The notes under the pieces: generated by a model
Databases searched by the model: none
What the model saw: only the letters and a program-made list of their open reading frames with translations
Told to the model about the DNA's origin: nothing
Translations under genes and position numbers: made by a program
In this document: in pieces, positions 7,540-14,887 of the stretch
How the letters are laid out: every line of letters starts with the position of its first letter
How positions within the stretch are numbered: position 1 is the stretch's first letter
NCBI RefSeq assembly: GCF_000740675.1
Contig: NZ_JPXI01000029.1
Location: 310,001-374,000, forward strand
Source of the DNA: Massilia sp. BSC265
Lineage (GTDB): Bacteria > Pseudomonadota > Gammaproteobacteria > Burkholderiales > Burkholderiaceae_D
Length of the DNA stretch: 64,000 nt
Direction: 5' to 3'

Positions 7540-9186
7540 ATGAACAAGCACAGCTTTGCCAAACTCATCCTTGCTTCAAGCATCGCCGCTGCACTTGCCG
7601 GCTGCGGCAGCAGCGACGACGACAAGATGGCCGCCCCTCCGGCCGCGCCCCCGCCACCGGCCGCCGTGACGGCGGGCGACCTGGTGGTCCTGACGTCCGG
7701 CGACCGCCTGGTCTCGTTCAACCGCGACACCCCCGGCACGGCGCGCACCTCGGTCGCCGTCACCGGCCTGCAGGCCGGCGAGAACCTGCTCGGCATCGAC
7801 TACCGGCCGGCCGACGGCATGCTCTATGGAGTCGGCAGCGGCGGGCGGATCTATACGCTCAACCCCGAAACCGGCGCCGCCACACTGAAGTCCACCCTGG
7901 CCGCCGACGCCACCGATGCCAGCGCCCCTTACACTGCACTGGCGGGAACGGACTTCGGCGTCGACTTCAACCCAGCCGCCGACCGCCTGCGCCTGGTCAG
8001 CAATACGGGGCAGAGCCTGCGCATCAATGTCGATACCGGTGCGACCACGACCGACGGAAACATCAACGGCGGGGCTGCCAACACGGCGGTCACCGGCTCG
8101 GCCTACACCAATTCGTTCGCGGGCACGACAAGCACCACGCTGTACGCGCTCGACAGCGCGACCGACACGCTGTACGTGCAGAACCCGCCCAACGACGGCA
8201 CCCTGGCGACGCCGGTAGGGCTCGGCGTCGATGCCGGGGCCGTGAACGGATTCGACATCGATGGCCGTACCAACGTCGGCTATGCGGTGATGACGGTCGC
8301 CGGGGCGCGCGTGCTCCATACGATCAGCCTGTCGGCCACGGCGAATGCCGCCACTGCCGCCGGCGCGCTGGCCTTGACCGAGGATGTGCGCGGACTGGCA
8401 CTGCGGGCGACACCGGCGCCGATGGTGCTCGGCCTGACGGACAACGGCCGCATCGTGGCCTTTCGGCCTGCCACCCCGAACACGCTGAGCGCCGATGTCG
8501 CGCTTGCCGGCTTGAACGCGAACGAGACCGTCGTGGGCATCGACTTCCGCCCGCGCGACGGATTGTTGTACGGGATCACGTCGGCGGCGCGCATCGTGAC
8601 CATCGACGCTGTCACCGGCGCGACGACGGTCAAGGCGACCCTGGCCGCCGATCCGGCCGACACCAGCCAGCCCTACGCCGGCATGGTGGGCGGCATGTTC
8701 GCGGTCGACTTCAACCCGGTGGCCGACCGCTTGCGCGTGATCAGCGACCGCGGCCAGAACCTGCGCATCAATGTCGACACCGGCGCGACCACCACCGACG
8801 GCGAGATCAACCGGACCGGGGCGATGCCGATGGTGACCGCGGCCGCCTATACCAACAGTATCCCGAATGCGGCGACGACCCAGCTGTTCGACATCGACCT
8901 GGAGAGCGACAGCCTGGCCCTGCAGAACCCGCCGAACGAGGGCAGCCTGGTCAACGTCGGCCCATTGGGCGTGGCGGTGGCGGGCGATGCCGGCTTCGAC
9001 ATCGCCGGCGGCGCCAATGGCATCGCACTGGCGGCGCTGCGCACGACGGCCGGAGGGCCGTCCTCGCTGTACCGGGTCGACCTGGCAAGCGGCGCCGCCA
9101 CCCTGGCGGCCGGCACTGCGAACCCGGCGCTGTCGGTAGCGGGCGCCAAGCTGGGCCTGCGTGACATCGCGATCTCGTTCAGGTAA
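7540..9186 (+). CDS. Outer-membrane-type lipoprotein with two DUF4394 repeats
   Basis: A 548-residue protein. Residues 1-20 end in the lipobox LAGC, so it is predicted to be lipidated, followed by a Pro/Ala-rich linker. Two ~250-residue homologous halves follow, each with GENLLGIDYRP / NETVVGIDFRP, DGMLYG/DGLLYG, VDFNPxADRLRxxS, LRINVDTGATTTDG and LQNPPN-type motifs. This is the DUF4394 beta-propeller-like repeat, so the gene is an internal duplication. The start is ATG 7540 because it gives the signal peptide; the frame is open further upstream without coding character. It converges on the anti-sigma/ECF operon, suggesting but not proving it is part of that envelope-stress regulon. Confidence 0.85.
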   Translation: MNKHSFAKLILASSIAAALAGCGSSDDDKMAAPPAAPPPPAAVTAGDLVVLTSGDRLVSFNRDTPGTARTSVAVTGLQAGENLLGIDYRPADGMLYGVGSGGRIYTLNPETGAATLKSTLAADATDASAPYTALAGTDFGVDFNPAADRLRLVSNTGQSLRINVDTGATTTDGNINGGAANTAVTGSAYTNSFAGTTSTTLYALDSATDTLYVQNPPNDGTLATPVGLGVDAGAVNGFDIDGRTNVGYAVMTVAGARVLHTISLSATANAATAAGALALTEDVRGLALRATPAPMVLGLTDNGRIVAFRPATPNTLSADVALAGLNANETVVGIDFRPRDGLLYGITSAARIVTIDAVTGATTVKATLAADPADTSQPYAGMVGGMFAVDFNPVADRLRVISDRGQNLRINVDTGATTTDGEINRTGAMPMVTAAAYTNSIPNAATTQLFDIDLESDSLALQNPPNEGSLVNVGPLGVAVAGDAGFDIAGGANGIALAALRTTAGGPSSLYRVDLASGAATLAAGTANPALSVAGAKLGLRDIAISFR

Positions 9187-9215
9187 GCAACGGCGCCGCC
9201 TTCTCGCAAGGGGCC

Positions 9216-9920
9216 TCAGATCATCTTGACGGCGCGGCCGATGAAGAGGATCGGTCCGGTCGGGCGCCCGATCGGCGACCCGGCCGGCGGTTCGAGGGTG
9301 ATCTCGAACAGCTGGTTCGGCTGCAGCGGCGGCAGCTTGCCGAGCGGGACCTCGACCGCCTTGCCAGGCTCGACCAAGCCCAGCGACACCGGCCCGGCCC
9401 AGCCTTCCGCCTTGGTCCATAATTGCAGCGCGCGCGCCGGCGGCACCGCGGTCGGACGCAGAGGAACCAGGCGCAGTCTGTCGTCGCCGGCGGACTGCAA
9501 CACCCAGCCCGGCGCCATGTCCTGCGGCGCGGCCAGCACGACCATGTAGCGCGGGGCCGCCGGCTCCGGCGGCTGCACGGTCAAGACTGCCATCGCGACA
9601 GCCGCCGCAAAGCCGGCCGCCGCCAGGGCGCGCCAGAGGTTGAGCCGCTCCCGCCAGCCGGGGCGCGGCGCCTGCGGCGACGCCCCTCCCTGCTGGGCCA
9701 GCGAACGGGCGATGCGCGGCCACAGCTGCGCCGAGGGCTCGACCGGCTCGACCAGCTCCGTCAGCGGCAGCAGCCGCGCTTCCCATTCGGCTACGGCGGC
9801 GCGCAATGCCGGATCGTGGGGCAAGGCCGCTTCCAGTTCGCGCCGTGCGCGGGCCGGCAGGGTGCCGAGTACGTACTGGCCGGCCAGGTCATGCGGATCG
9901 CGCTTCGCCTCGGCGCTCAT
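9216..9920 (-). CDS. Anti-sigma factor (RskA/anti-sigma-K family)
   Basis: A 234-residue protein. The N-terminal zinc-less anti-sigma region has DPHDLAGQYVLGTLPARARRELE and LWPRIARSL. One membrane helix follows (LWRALAAAGFAAAVAMAVLTV, about residues 89-110). A periplasmic RskA-type domain then shows YMVVLAAPQDMAPGWVLQ, LRLVPL, ALQLWTK and LPPLQPNQLFEITLEPPAGSP. ATG 9920 overlaps the sigma stop (ATGA), so the pair is translationally coupled. It would hold the ECF sigma at the membrane until an envelope signal releases it; the signal is unknown. Confidence 0.88.
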   Translation of the reverse strand: MSAEAKRDPHDLAGQYVLGTLPARARRELEAALPHDPALRAAVAEWEARLLPLTELVEPVEPSAQLWPRIARSLAQQGGASPQAPRPGWRERLNLWRALAAAGFAAAVAMAVLTVQPPEPAAPRYMVVLAAPQDMAPGWVLQSAGDDRLRLVPLRPTAVPPARALQLWTKAEGWAGPVSLGLVEPGKAVEVPLGKLPPLQPNQLFEITLEPPAGSPIGRPTGPILFIGRAVKMI

Positions 9921-10474
9921 CCCATGCACTCCCGCAGCGCGCTCAGCCCGCGCTTGATCCAGGCTTTGACCGTACCGAGGGGCGACCTGAGGCGCTCCGC
10001 GATCTCGCTGTGCGAGCAGCCGTCGACGTAGGCATACAGGATACTGTTGCGCTTGGCTACATCCAGCCCGACCAGGCAATCATGCAGGCGCCCGATGTCC
10101 TGGCGCAGCGCGAAAGCGTCTTCCATCCCCGCATGCTGCCCGGATGCCGTAGCGATACGGTCGAGTTCATCCTCGTCGGCGGCCACCTCGTGTTCACCGC
10201 TGCGCGCCAGGCTCAAGGCCTGGTTGCGCACCACACTGTAGATCCAGCCGCGTCCCGCGCCGCGAGCCGGATCGAAGCTGGCCGCCTTCGTCCAGATGTT
10301 CAGGAAGGCGTCGTGCAGCACCTCCTCGGCGATCTGGCGGTGGCGCACGATGCGCAGGGCGACGCCGAGCAGGCGTCGGGCGTCGCGCTCATAGATGCGG
10401 CGCAGCGCCGCCTGCTCGCCACGGGCGCAAGCGGCAAGCGCCGCCTCATAATCGAAATCCGCAGCGGTGCTCAT
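9917..10474 (-). CDS. ECF-type RNA polymerase sigma factor
   Basis: A 185-residue sigma-70 family member. Region 2 is LRRIYERDARRLLGVALRIV, AEEVLHDAFLNIW, ASFDPARGAGRGWIYSVVRNQAL. Region 4 is LHDCLVGLDVAKRNSILYAY, HSEIAERLRSPLGTVKAWIKRGL. The order sigma then RskA-like anti-sigma with a 4-bp overlap is the standard unit. It is likely autoregulated from the gap between 10475 and the AI-2E promoter, but I could not assign a clear ECF -35/-10. Confidence 0.9.
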   Translation of the reverse strand: MSTAADFDYEAALAACARGEQAALRRIYERDARRLLGVALRIVRHRQIAEEVLHDAFLNIWTKAASFDPARGAGRGWIYSVVRNQALSLARSGEHEVAADEDELDRIATASGQHAGMEDAFALRQDIGRLHDCLVGLDVAKRNSILYAYVDGCSHSEIAERLRSPLGTVKAWIKRGLSALRECMG

Positions 10475-10626
10475 GCGGGACGTCGCTGATGCATCGGAGA
10501 CTCCAGGACAGACAACTGTTGCAGCAATGATAATCGAAGTAGCGACGCCGGACGAGCAGATTCGCCGGAAATGCCCCTGCCGCCGTTCGAAAAACGGTTC
10601 AAAGTCGTCCGGCCAGGATTGGCCCC

Positions 10627-10655
10627 TTGGCGAACGCGGGATTTTCCTTTATACA
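10627..10655 (+). promoter_or_regulatory. Sigma-70-type promoter of the AI-2E transporter gene
   Basis: TTGGCG (10627-10632), a 17-bp spacer and TATACA (10650-10655) stand 38 bp before the ATG at 10693. Both hexamers match 4-5 of 6 consensus positions. Confidence 0.5.
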
Positions 10656-10692
10656 TAGCCGGTTTCCATTCTCATGAGCCGACGACGACCGC

Positions 10693-12585
10693 ATGAATGT
10701 CCTGCCACCCACCTTGCGCCTGACGGCCGGCACCGTCGTCAGCGCCACCTGCGTCGTCGCCCTGCTGTATTTTGGCCGTGAAGTCCTCGAACCGCTGGCC
10801 CTGGCCCTGATCCTGAGCCTGGTGCTGGCGCCGCTGGTGCGCAGCATGACGCGGGTCGGCCTGCCGCGCATGCCGGCCGTGCTGCTGTCGGTGGCCCTGG
10901 TGGCCACCTGCGTGGGCGGGATCGGCGCGGTGCTGTTCGACCAGCTGGTGACGATCACGCGCGACCTGCCGCAGTACCGCAAGGCAATCAAGACCAAGGT
11001 CGCCAACGTGCGCGAGCTGGTCGAACGCCCGATCAGCCGCATCGAGGCCGAGCTGAGTGCGGTGGCACCGGTCACAGCCAGCGAGGCGGCGCGGGTACGG
11101 CGCGGCAACCTGGTGGTCACGCCCAACCAGCCGCTGCCGGTGGAGGTGCGCACCCCGCGCACCATGAAGGATACGCTGGGACGCGTGATCAACCTGGTCT
11201 GGGGACCGATCGGCGAAGCCGGCGTGGTACTGATCCTGCTCGTCTTCATCCTGCTGGAGCAAGGCTCGCTGCGCGACCGGCTGGTGCGCCTGGCCGGCCA
11301 GGCCGAAGTCAGCCGCACCATCCGTACCCTGGGCGATGCGGCCCAGGGCGTGTCGCGCTTCTTCCTTTCGCAGTTCATCGTCAACGCCACCTTCGGCGTC
11401 GTCATCGGCCTGTCGCTGTGGCTGGCCGGGATCCCGCACGCCATCCTGTGGGGCGTGCTGAGCGGCGTACTGCGCTTCGTGCCCTACCTCGGCGTGCTGC
11501 TGGCGGGGACGATCATCGCGGTGTTCGTCGCCGCCATCGACCCCGGCTGGTCGCTGGCGCTTACCTGCATGGCGATCTTCCTGGCCTTCGAGCTGGTGCT
11601 GGCCAACTTCATCGAGCCGAAGGTCTACGGCCACAGTTCCGGACTGTCGCCGCTGGCGGTGGTCGTCTCGGCGCTGTTCTGGGGCGCGATGTGGGGTCCG
11701 GTCGGCCTGCTGCTGTCGACGCCGCTGACCCTGTGCCTGGTGGTGGCCGGGCGCCACGTGCGTGCGCTGGCGCCGATCACCATCCTGCTGGGCGATGCTC
11801 CCAACATGTCGGACGCCGAACGCTTCCACCAGCGCGTGCTGGCCGGCGAGGCCGCCGAGCTGACCAAGGATGCGCGCGCCTACGTGCGCCGCTACAGCTT
11901 CGCGCGCTATTGCGACCACGTGCTGCTGCCCGGCCTGCGCATGGCGGTGTCGGATCTCGGCACCGGCGCCATCGACAAGGCCCAGGAGGCGCGCATGCGC
12001 GCCGTGATCGCCAACATCGCCGACACCGTGGCCACGGCTGCGGACATCGGCGCGCGCGGACGGCGCAAGCAGGTCGCGCTGCTGGACGCGAACATCGGCG
12101 CCCACCTGCGCCAGATGCGCGAGGCCCGGTTCGGCCGCTGGCAGGGTTCGCTCGACGTGCCGGCCGGCTCGATCGTGCTGTGCGCCGGGCTGCCGTCCGA
12201 GCGCGACGAGTTCCTGACGGAGCTGCTGGTGCGCGCGCTGCGCGAGGGCGACGTCGATGCGCGCAGCCTGATCGCCGGCGCGCCATTCGAGCGTCCGGAA
12301 GGCGGCACGCCCGAGCTGGTGTCGACCGTGTTCATCACCTATCCGCGCCAGGACAATTTCGAAGCGTGGCGGGCCGCGGTGGCCGAGCTGCGCGCCAGCC
12401 TGCCGGAGGCACTGATGGTCACTGTCCTGCTGCCCTACGACGAGCAGCTGCCCAAGCGCGCGCTGGTCGAAGCCTATGTGGACATGATCCTGCGCTCCTT
12501 CGAGGAAGGGCTGGCCTTCGTGGCGCCCGACCGCAATGCCCAGGCCAGGACCGCCGCTACGCCGGAGTTCGTGCGCCAAGGCTAG
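10693..12585 (+). CDS. AI-2E family transporter with long cytosolic C-terminus
   Basis: The first ~360 residues have the eight-helix AI-2E/PerM topology: VSATCVVALLYFGREVLEPL, LVLAPLV, VVLILLVFILLE, FFLSQFIVNATFGVVIGLSL, GIPHAILWGVLSGVLRFVPY, WGAMWGPVGLLLSTPLTLCL. Typical members stop near here. This one adds ~260 soluble residues starting at LGDAPNMSDAERFHQRVLAG and including a Rossmann-like run (SIVLCAGLPSERDEFLTELL ... VFITYPRQDNFEAW). The family moves small metabolites or ions; AI-2 export is shown for only some members. The tail is unassigned and may sense or regulate. The ECF operon is divergent. Confidence 0.8.
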   Translation: MNVLPPTLRLTAGTVVSATCVVALLYFGREVLEPLALALILSLVLAPLVRSMTRVGLPRMPAVLLSVALVATCVGGIGAVLFDQLVTITRDLPQYRKAIKTKVANVRELVERPISRIEAELSAVAPVTASEAARVRRGNLVVTPNQPLPVEVRTPRTMKDTLGRVINLVWGPIGEAGVVLILLVFILLEQGSLRDRLVRLAGQAEVSRTIRTLGDAAQGVSRFFLSQFIVNATFGVVIGLSLWLAGIPHAILWGVLSGVLRFVPYLGVLLAGTIIAVFVAAIDPGWSLALTCMAIFLAFELVLANFIEPKVYGHSSGLSPLAVVVSALFWGAMWGPVGLLLSTPLTLCLVVAGRHVRALAPITILLGDAPNMSDAERFHQRVLAGEAAELTKDARAYVRRYSFARYCDHVLLPGLRMAVSDLGTGAIDKAQEARMRAVIANIADTVATAADIGARGRRKQVALLDANIGAHLRQMREARFGRWQGSLDVPAGSIVLCAGLPSERDEFLTELLVRALREGDVDARSLIAGAPFERPEGGTPELVSTVFITYPRQDNFEAWRAAVAELRASLPEALMVTVLLPYDEQLPKRALVEAYVDMILRSFEEGLAFVAPDRNAQARTAATPEFVRQG

Positions 12586-12695
12586 ACAGCCGTCAAAGTT
12601 GTTGTTTTCCGTCCATCAACGGGCGAAAAACCACCTCCGTTTTGCCGCAGTCTTTACGCTCGACGATGTTTCCCACGTAAAATGCTTGCCTATCT

Positions 12696-12717
12696 GCATT
12701 ACTTTCCGCATTACTTT
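12696..12717 (+). repeat. Tandem GCATTACTTT pair before cheV
   Basis: GCATTACTTT occurs at 12696-12705 and again at 12708-12717, a 12-bp period, ending 14 bp before the cheV start. It could be a regulator half-site pair in the leader or a chance duplication. Confidence 0.4.
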
Positions 12718-12731
12718 TCTCACGGCGAAAT

Positions 12732-13691
12732 ATGAACTCGGTCCAACAAGAAGTCGACGAACGCAGCAACCTCACCGGCACCAACAAGTTCGAGCTCCTC
12801 CTGTTCCGCCTCGGCGGCGACGAGAACGGGGAGCGCAGCGAACTGTTCGGCATCAATGTGTTCAAGATCCGCGAGATCGTCGCGATGCCGGAAATCACCA
12901 CTGTTGCCGGTGCGATGCCGCACGTGCTGGGCGTGGTGAACCTGCGCGGCCAGATCATCCAGGTGCTGGACCTTCCCGCGATCGCCGGCGTCAAGCCGAA
13001 AACCGGCCTGAACATCATGCTGGTGACGGAATTCGCCCGCACCACCCAGGCCTTCGCCGTCGAAAGCGTCGAGGAGATCGTGCGCCTGGACTGGAACCAG
13101 GTGATGTCGGCCGAGCACAGCGCCGGCAGCGGCATGGTCACCAGCATTGCCCGCCTGCCCGAAGAAAACGGCCAGCCTGGCCGCCTGGCCCAGGTGCTGG
13201 ACGTGGAGACCATCCTGCGCAACATGAACCCGGACGCGGGCCCCGAGATCAACCGGCAGACGGTTGGCGCGACAATCCAGATCAAGCCCGGTTCGGTGGT
13301 GCTGGCGGCCGACGATTCGGTGGTGGCGCGCGCGCTCATCGAGCAAGGCCTCGAGGCCATGGGCCTGCCCTTCATCATGGCCAAGAGCGGCAAGGAAGCC
13401 TGGGACCAGCTCAACAGCATCGCAAATGCCGCCGAAAGCGAAGGTCGAAGCGTGCACGACAAGGTTGCCCTGGTGCTGACCGACCTCGAAATGCCGGAAA
13501 TGGACGGTTTCACGCTTACCCGCAGCATCAAGAAGAGTGGCCGCTTCGCCAACATGCCGGTCATCATCCACTCGTCGCTGTCGGGCACGACCAATGAAGA
13601 GCACGTCAAGAACGTGCAGGCGGACGCCTACGTGGCCAAGTTCTCGGCCGAAGACCTGGCGAATACGATCCGCCGCGTCCTGCGCCAGTAA
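12732..13691 (+). CDS. cheV: Chemotaxis coupling protein CheV
   Basis: A 319-residue CheW-receiver fusion. The CheW part (~15-165) has FKIREIVAMPEITTVAGAMP, VLGVVNLRGQIIQVLDL and QAFAVESVEEIVRL. The receiver part (~190-315) has AADDSVVAR, the phosphoacceptor Asp in VLTDLEMPEMDGF and the conserved Lys in AYVAKFSAEDL. CheV couples chemoreceptors to CheA and adapts through phosphorylation. The gene is isolated from other che genes here, as is common for cheV. Confidence 0.93.
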   Translation: MNSVQQEVDERSNLTGTNKFELLLFRLGGDENGERSELFGINVFKIREIVAMPEITTVAGAMPHVLGVVNLRGQIIQVLDLPAIAGVKPKTGLNIMLVTEFARTTQAFAVESVEEIVRLDWNQVMSAEHSAGSGMVTSIARLPEENGQPGRLAQVLDVETILRNMNPDAGPEINRQTVGATIQIKPGSVVLAADDSVVARALIEQGLEAMGLPFIMAKSGKEAWDQLNSIANAAESEGRSVHDKVALVLTDLEMPEMDGFTLTRSIKKSGRFANMPVIIHSSLSGTTNEEHVKNVQADAYVAKFSAEDLANTIRRVLRQ

Positions 13692-13692
13692 A

Positions 13693-14210
13693 TCAGTCCG
13701 ACGACACTGCGGCAGCGCCGGAAGCGGACGTCTCCCGCGCTGCCGCAGCCACGTTCGCTTCCACTTGTTCGGCGGCGCGCGCCGCGCCCCCCTCGCGGTA
13801 CCGGGCGATGAGCAGGTCGGCAGTCTCCCTGGTCGCCGGATGACCGGGGCGCGTGCGCAGCCGGATCGCCGGGGCGCGCTGCCAGGTCGCGAGCGCTTCG
13901 CTCTTGCGGCCCTGCGCGATGTAGAGCCTGCCCAGTTCGGTCAGGCTGTAGGCGACGTCAACATGGCCGTCCCCCAGCAACTGTTCCGGCATGGCCAGTC
14001 CGGCCACCAGCCTGGCCTCGCCTTCCTGCAATTGGCCGGCCTCGGCCAGCGCGGCCCCCCCAGGCTGGTGAGGGCACTGGCCACCAAATGGTGGGTCCGG
14101 CTGCCGAAGTCGGCCTCACGCACGAGGGGAAGGCGATATCCATGAGGCCGGTGTCGCCGCGCATATGCGCTGTCAACGCGAAATGCATTCCAGTCGTTCC
14201 GATGTAACAA
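13693..14210 (-). pseudogene. Tetratricopeptide-repeat protein remnant, frameshifted
   Basis: The 3' part (13693-14031) encodes one kinesin-light-chain-like TPR, VDVAYSLTELGRLYIAQGRK then SEALATWQRA, and an Ala-rich tail. The preceding part (VREADFGSRTHHLVASALTSL) lies in another frame. The frames meet in a run of seven G (minus strand, near 14056-14062) where eight would restore ...LTSLGGAALAEAGQLQEGEA.... The 5' end is missing as well: no start or signal peptide can be found before 14210. It is probably the tail of a longer TPR protein, degraded. Confidence 0.65.
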
Positions 14211-14370
14211 ACACTAACACATTCACATCGTGCGCAGCGGCGAGTAATGTACTATTGACAACACGTCGGTACGATATCGGGGGTACCGGCCAGGCGGGGA
14301 ACTGTTTCTCCGCCGACCGGACAAAGCGGGATCGCGCGGCGAGCAGCCGCCATTTCGCAGAGAGCACACT

Positions 14371-14568
14371 ATGCCGCAACGACGACGGGACGAAGACAGC
14401 GCAGTGACCGCCGAGTACGCCTTCTTTCTGGCGGAAACCCGGGGACTGCGCTTCGCCCTCGACTACCTCGACAGCTGCCACCTCCCGCGCGACATCCTGC
14501 TGCGCGCCTACGACCAGCCCGAGCGCCGGCGCAAGGGCGAACGGCGCCGCCATCACCGCAACGACTGA
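14371..14568 (+). CDS. Small basic protein of unknown function
   Basis: A 65-residue frame, MPQRRRDEDSAVTAEYAFFL followed by AETRGLRFALDYLDS and an Arg-rich tail (ERRRKGERRRHHRND). The middle is a plausible helix pair and the tail may contact nucleic acid. No family was recognised. AGAGAG stands at about the right distance for a weak ribosome-binding site. It sits in a stretch of broken genes, so it may itself be a fragment. Confidence 0.4.
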   Translation: MPQRRRDEDSAVTAEYAFFLAETRGLRFALDYLDSCHLPRDILLRAYDQPERRRKGERRRHHRND

Positions 14569-14647
14569 CTCCTGCAGCCGTCCGTCGGCGCCACACCTGC
14601 AGCGCCCTGCGCGCCGTGCTATCGTTGGGGCGCGATCGGAGGCGACC

Positions 14648-14839
14648 ATGGCGCATGCATACCGCTGGCAGCCCGTCGACGGCGTCGGGCTGGAACACCT
14701 GAGTCTTGAATACCGCGACGACACCATCGTCGCGGATGGGGTCGTGGTCGGCGATTGCGGCGACGGCCCCTTCGGCTGCAGCTACTGGATCTGCTGCGAT
14801 ACATGTGACGCGTCAATCTACGGCCCACGAATGACTTAA
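14648..14839 (+). pseudogene. Putative glycolipid-binding (DUF1089, PF06475-type) protein, truncated
   Basis: The 63-residue product begins YRWQPVDGVGLEHLSLEYRD, then DTIVADGVVVGDCGDGPFGC, then SYWICCD. This is the N-terminal signature of DUF1089/glycolipid-binding proteins (W-x-x-L-D-G-x-G-LEHL ... ADGVVxG ... PFxxxY). Family members are near 190 residues; this one ends after ~50 conserved residues with an unrelated tail SIYGPRMT. A GGAG ribosome-binding site is intact. Deletion of the 3' two-thirds is the simplest reading. Confidence 0.55.
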
Positions 14840-14887
14840 GGCCTTGATCTCGCTATAATTTCGCCCTTCGCATCAAGGATTCCCGCC

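Noticed and set aside
10672..12579. Long open frame antisense to the AI-2E transporter gene
   Set aside because: Arg/Gln/His/Gly-rich, no motif; typical mirror frame of a GC-rich gene on the other strand.
12597..12640. Possible flagellar sigma-28 promoter before cheV (CAAAGTT...CCATCAA)
   Set aside because: Only about half of the -10 consensus matches and spacing is off, so not listed as a feature.
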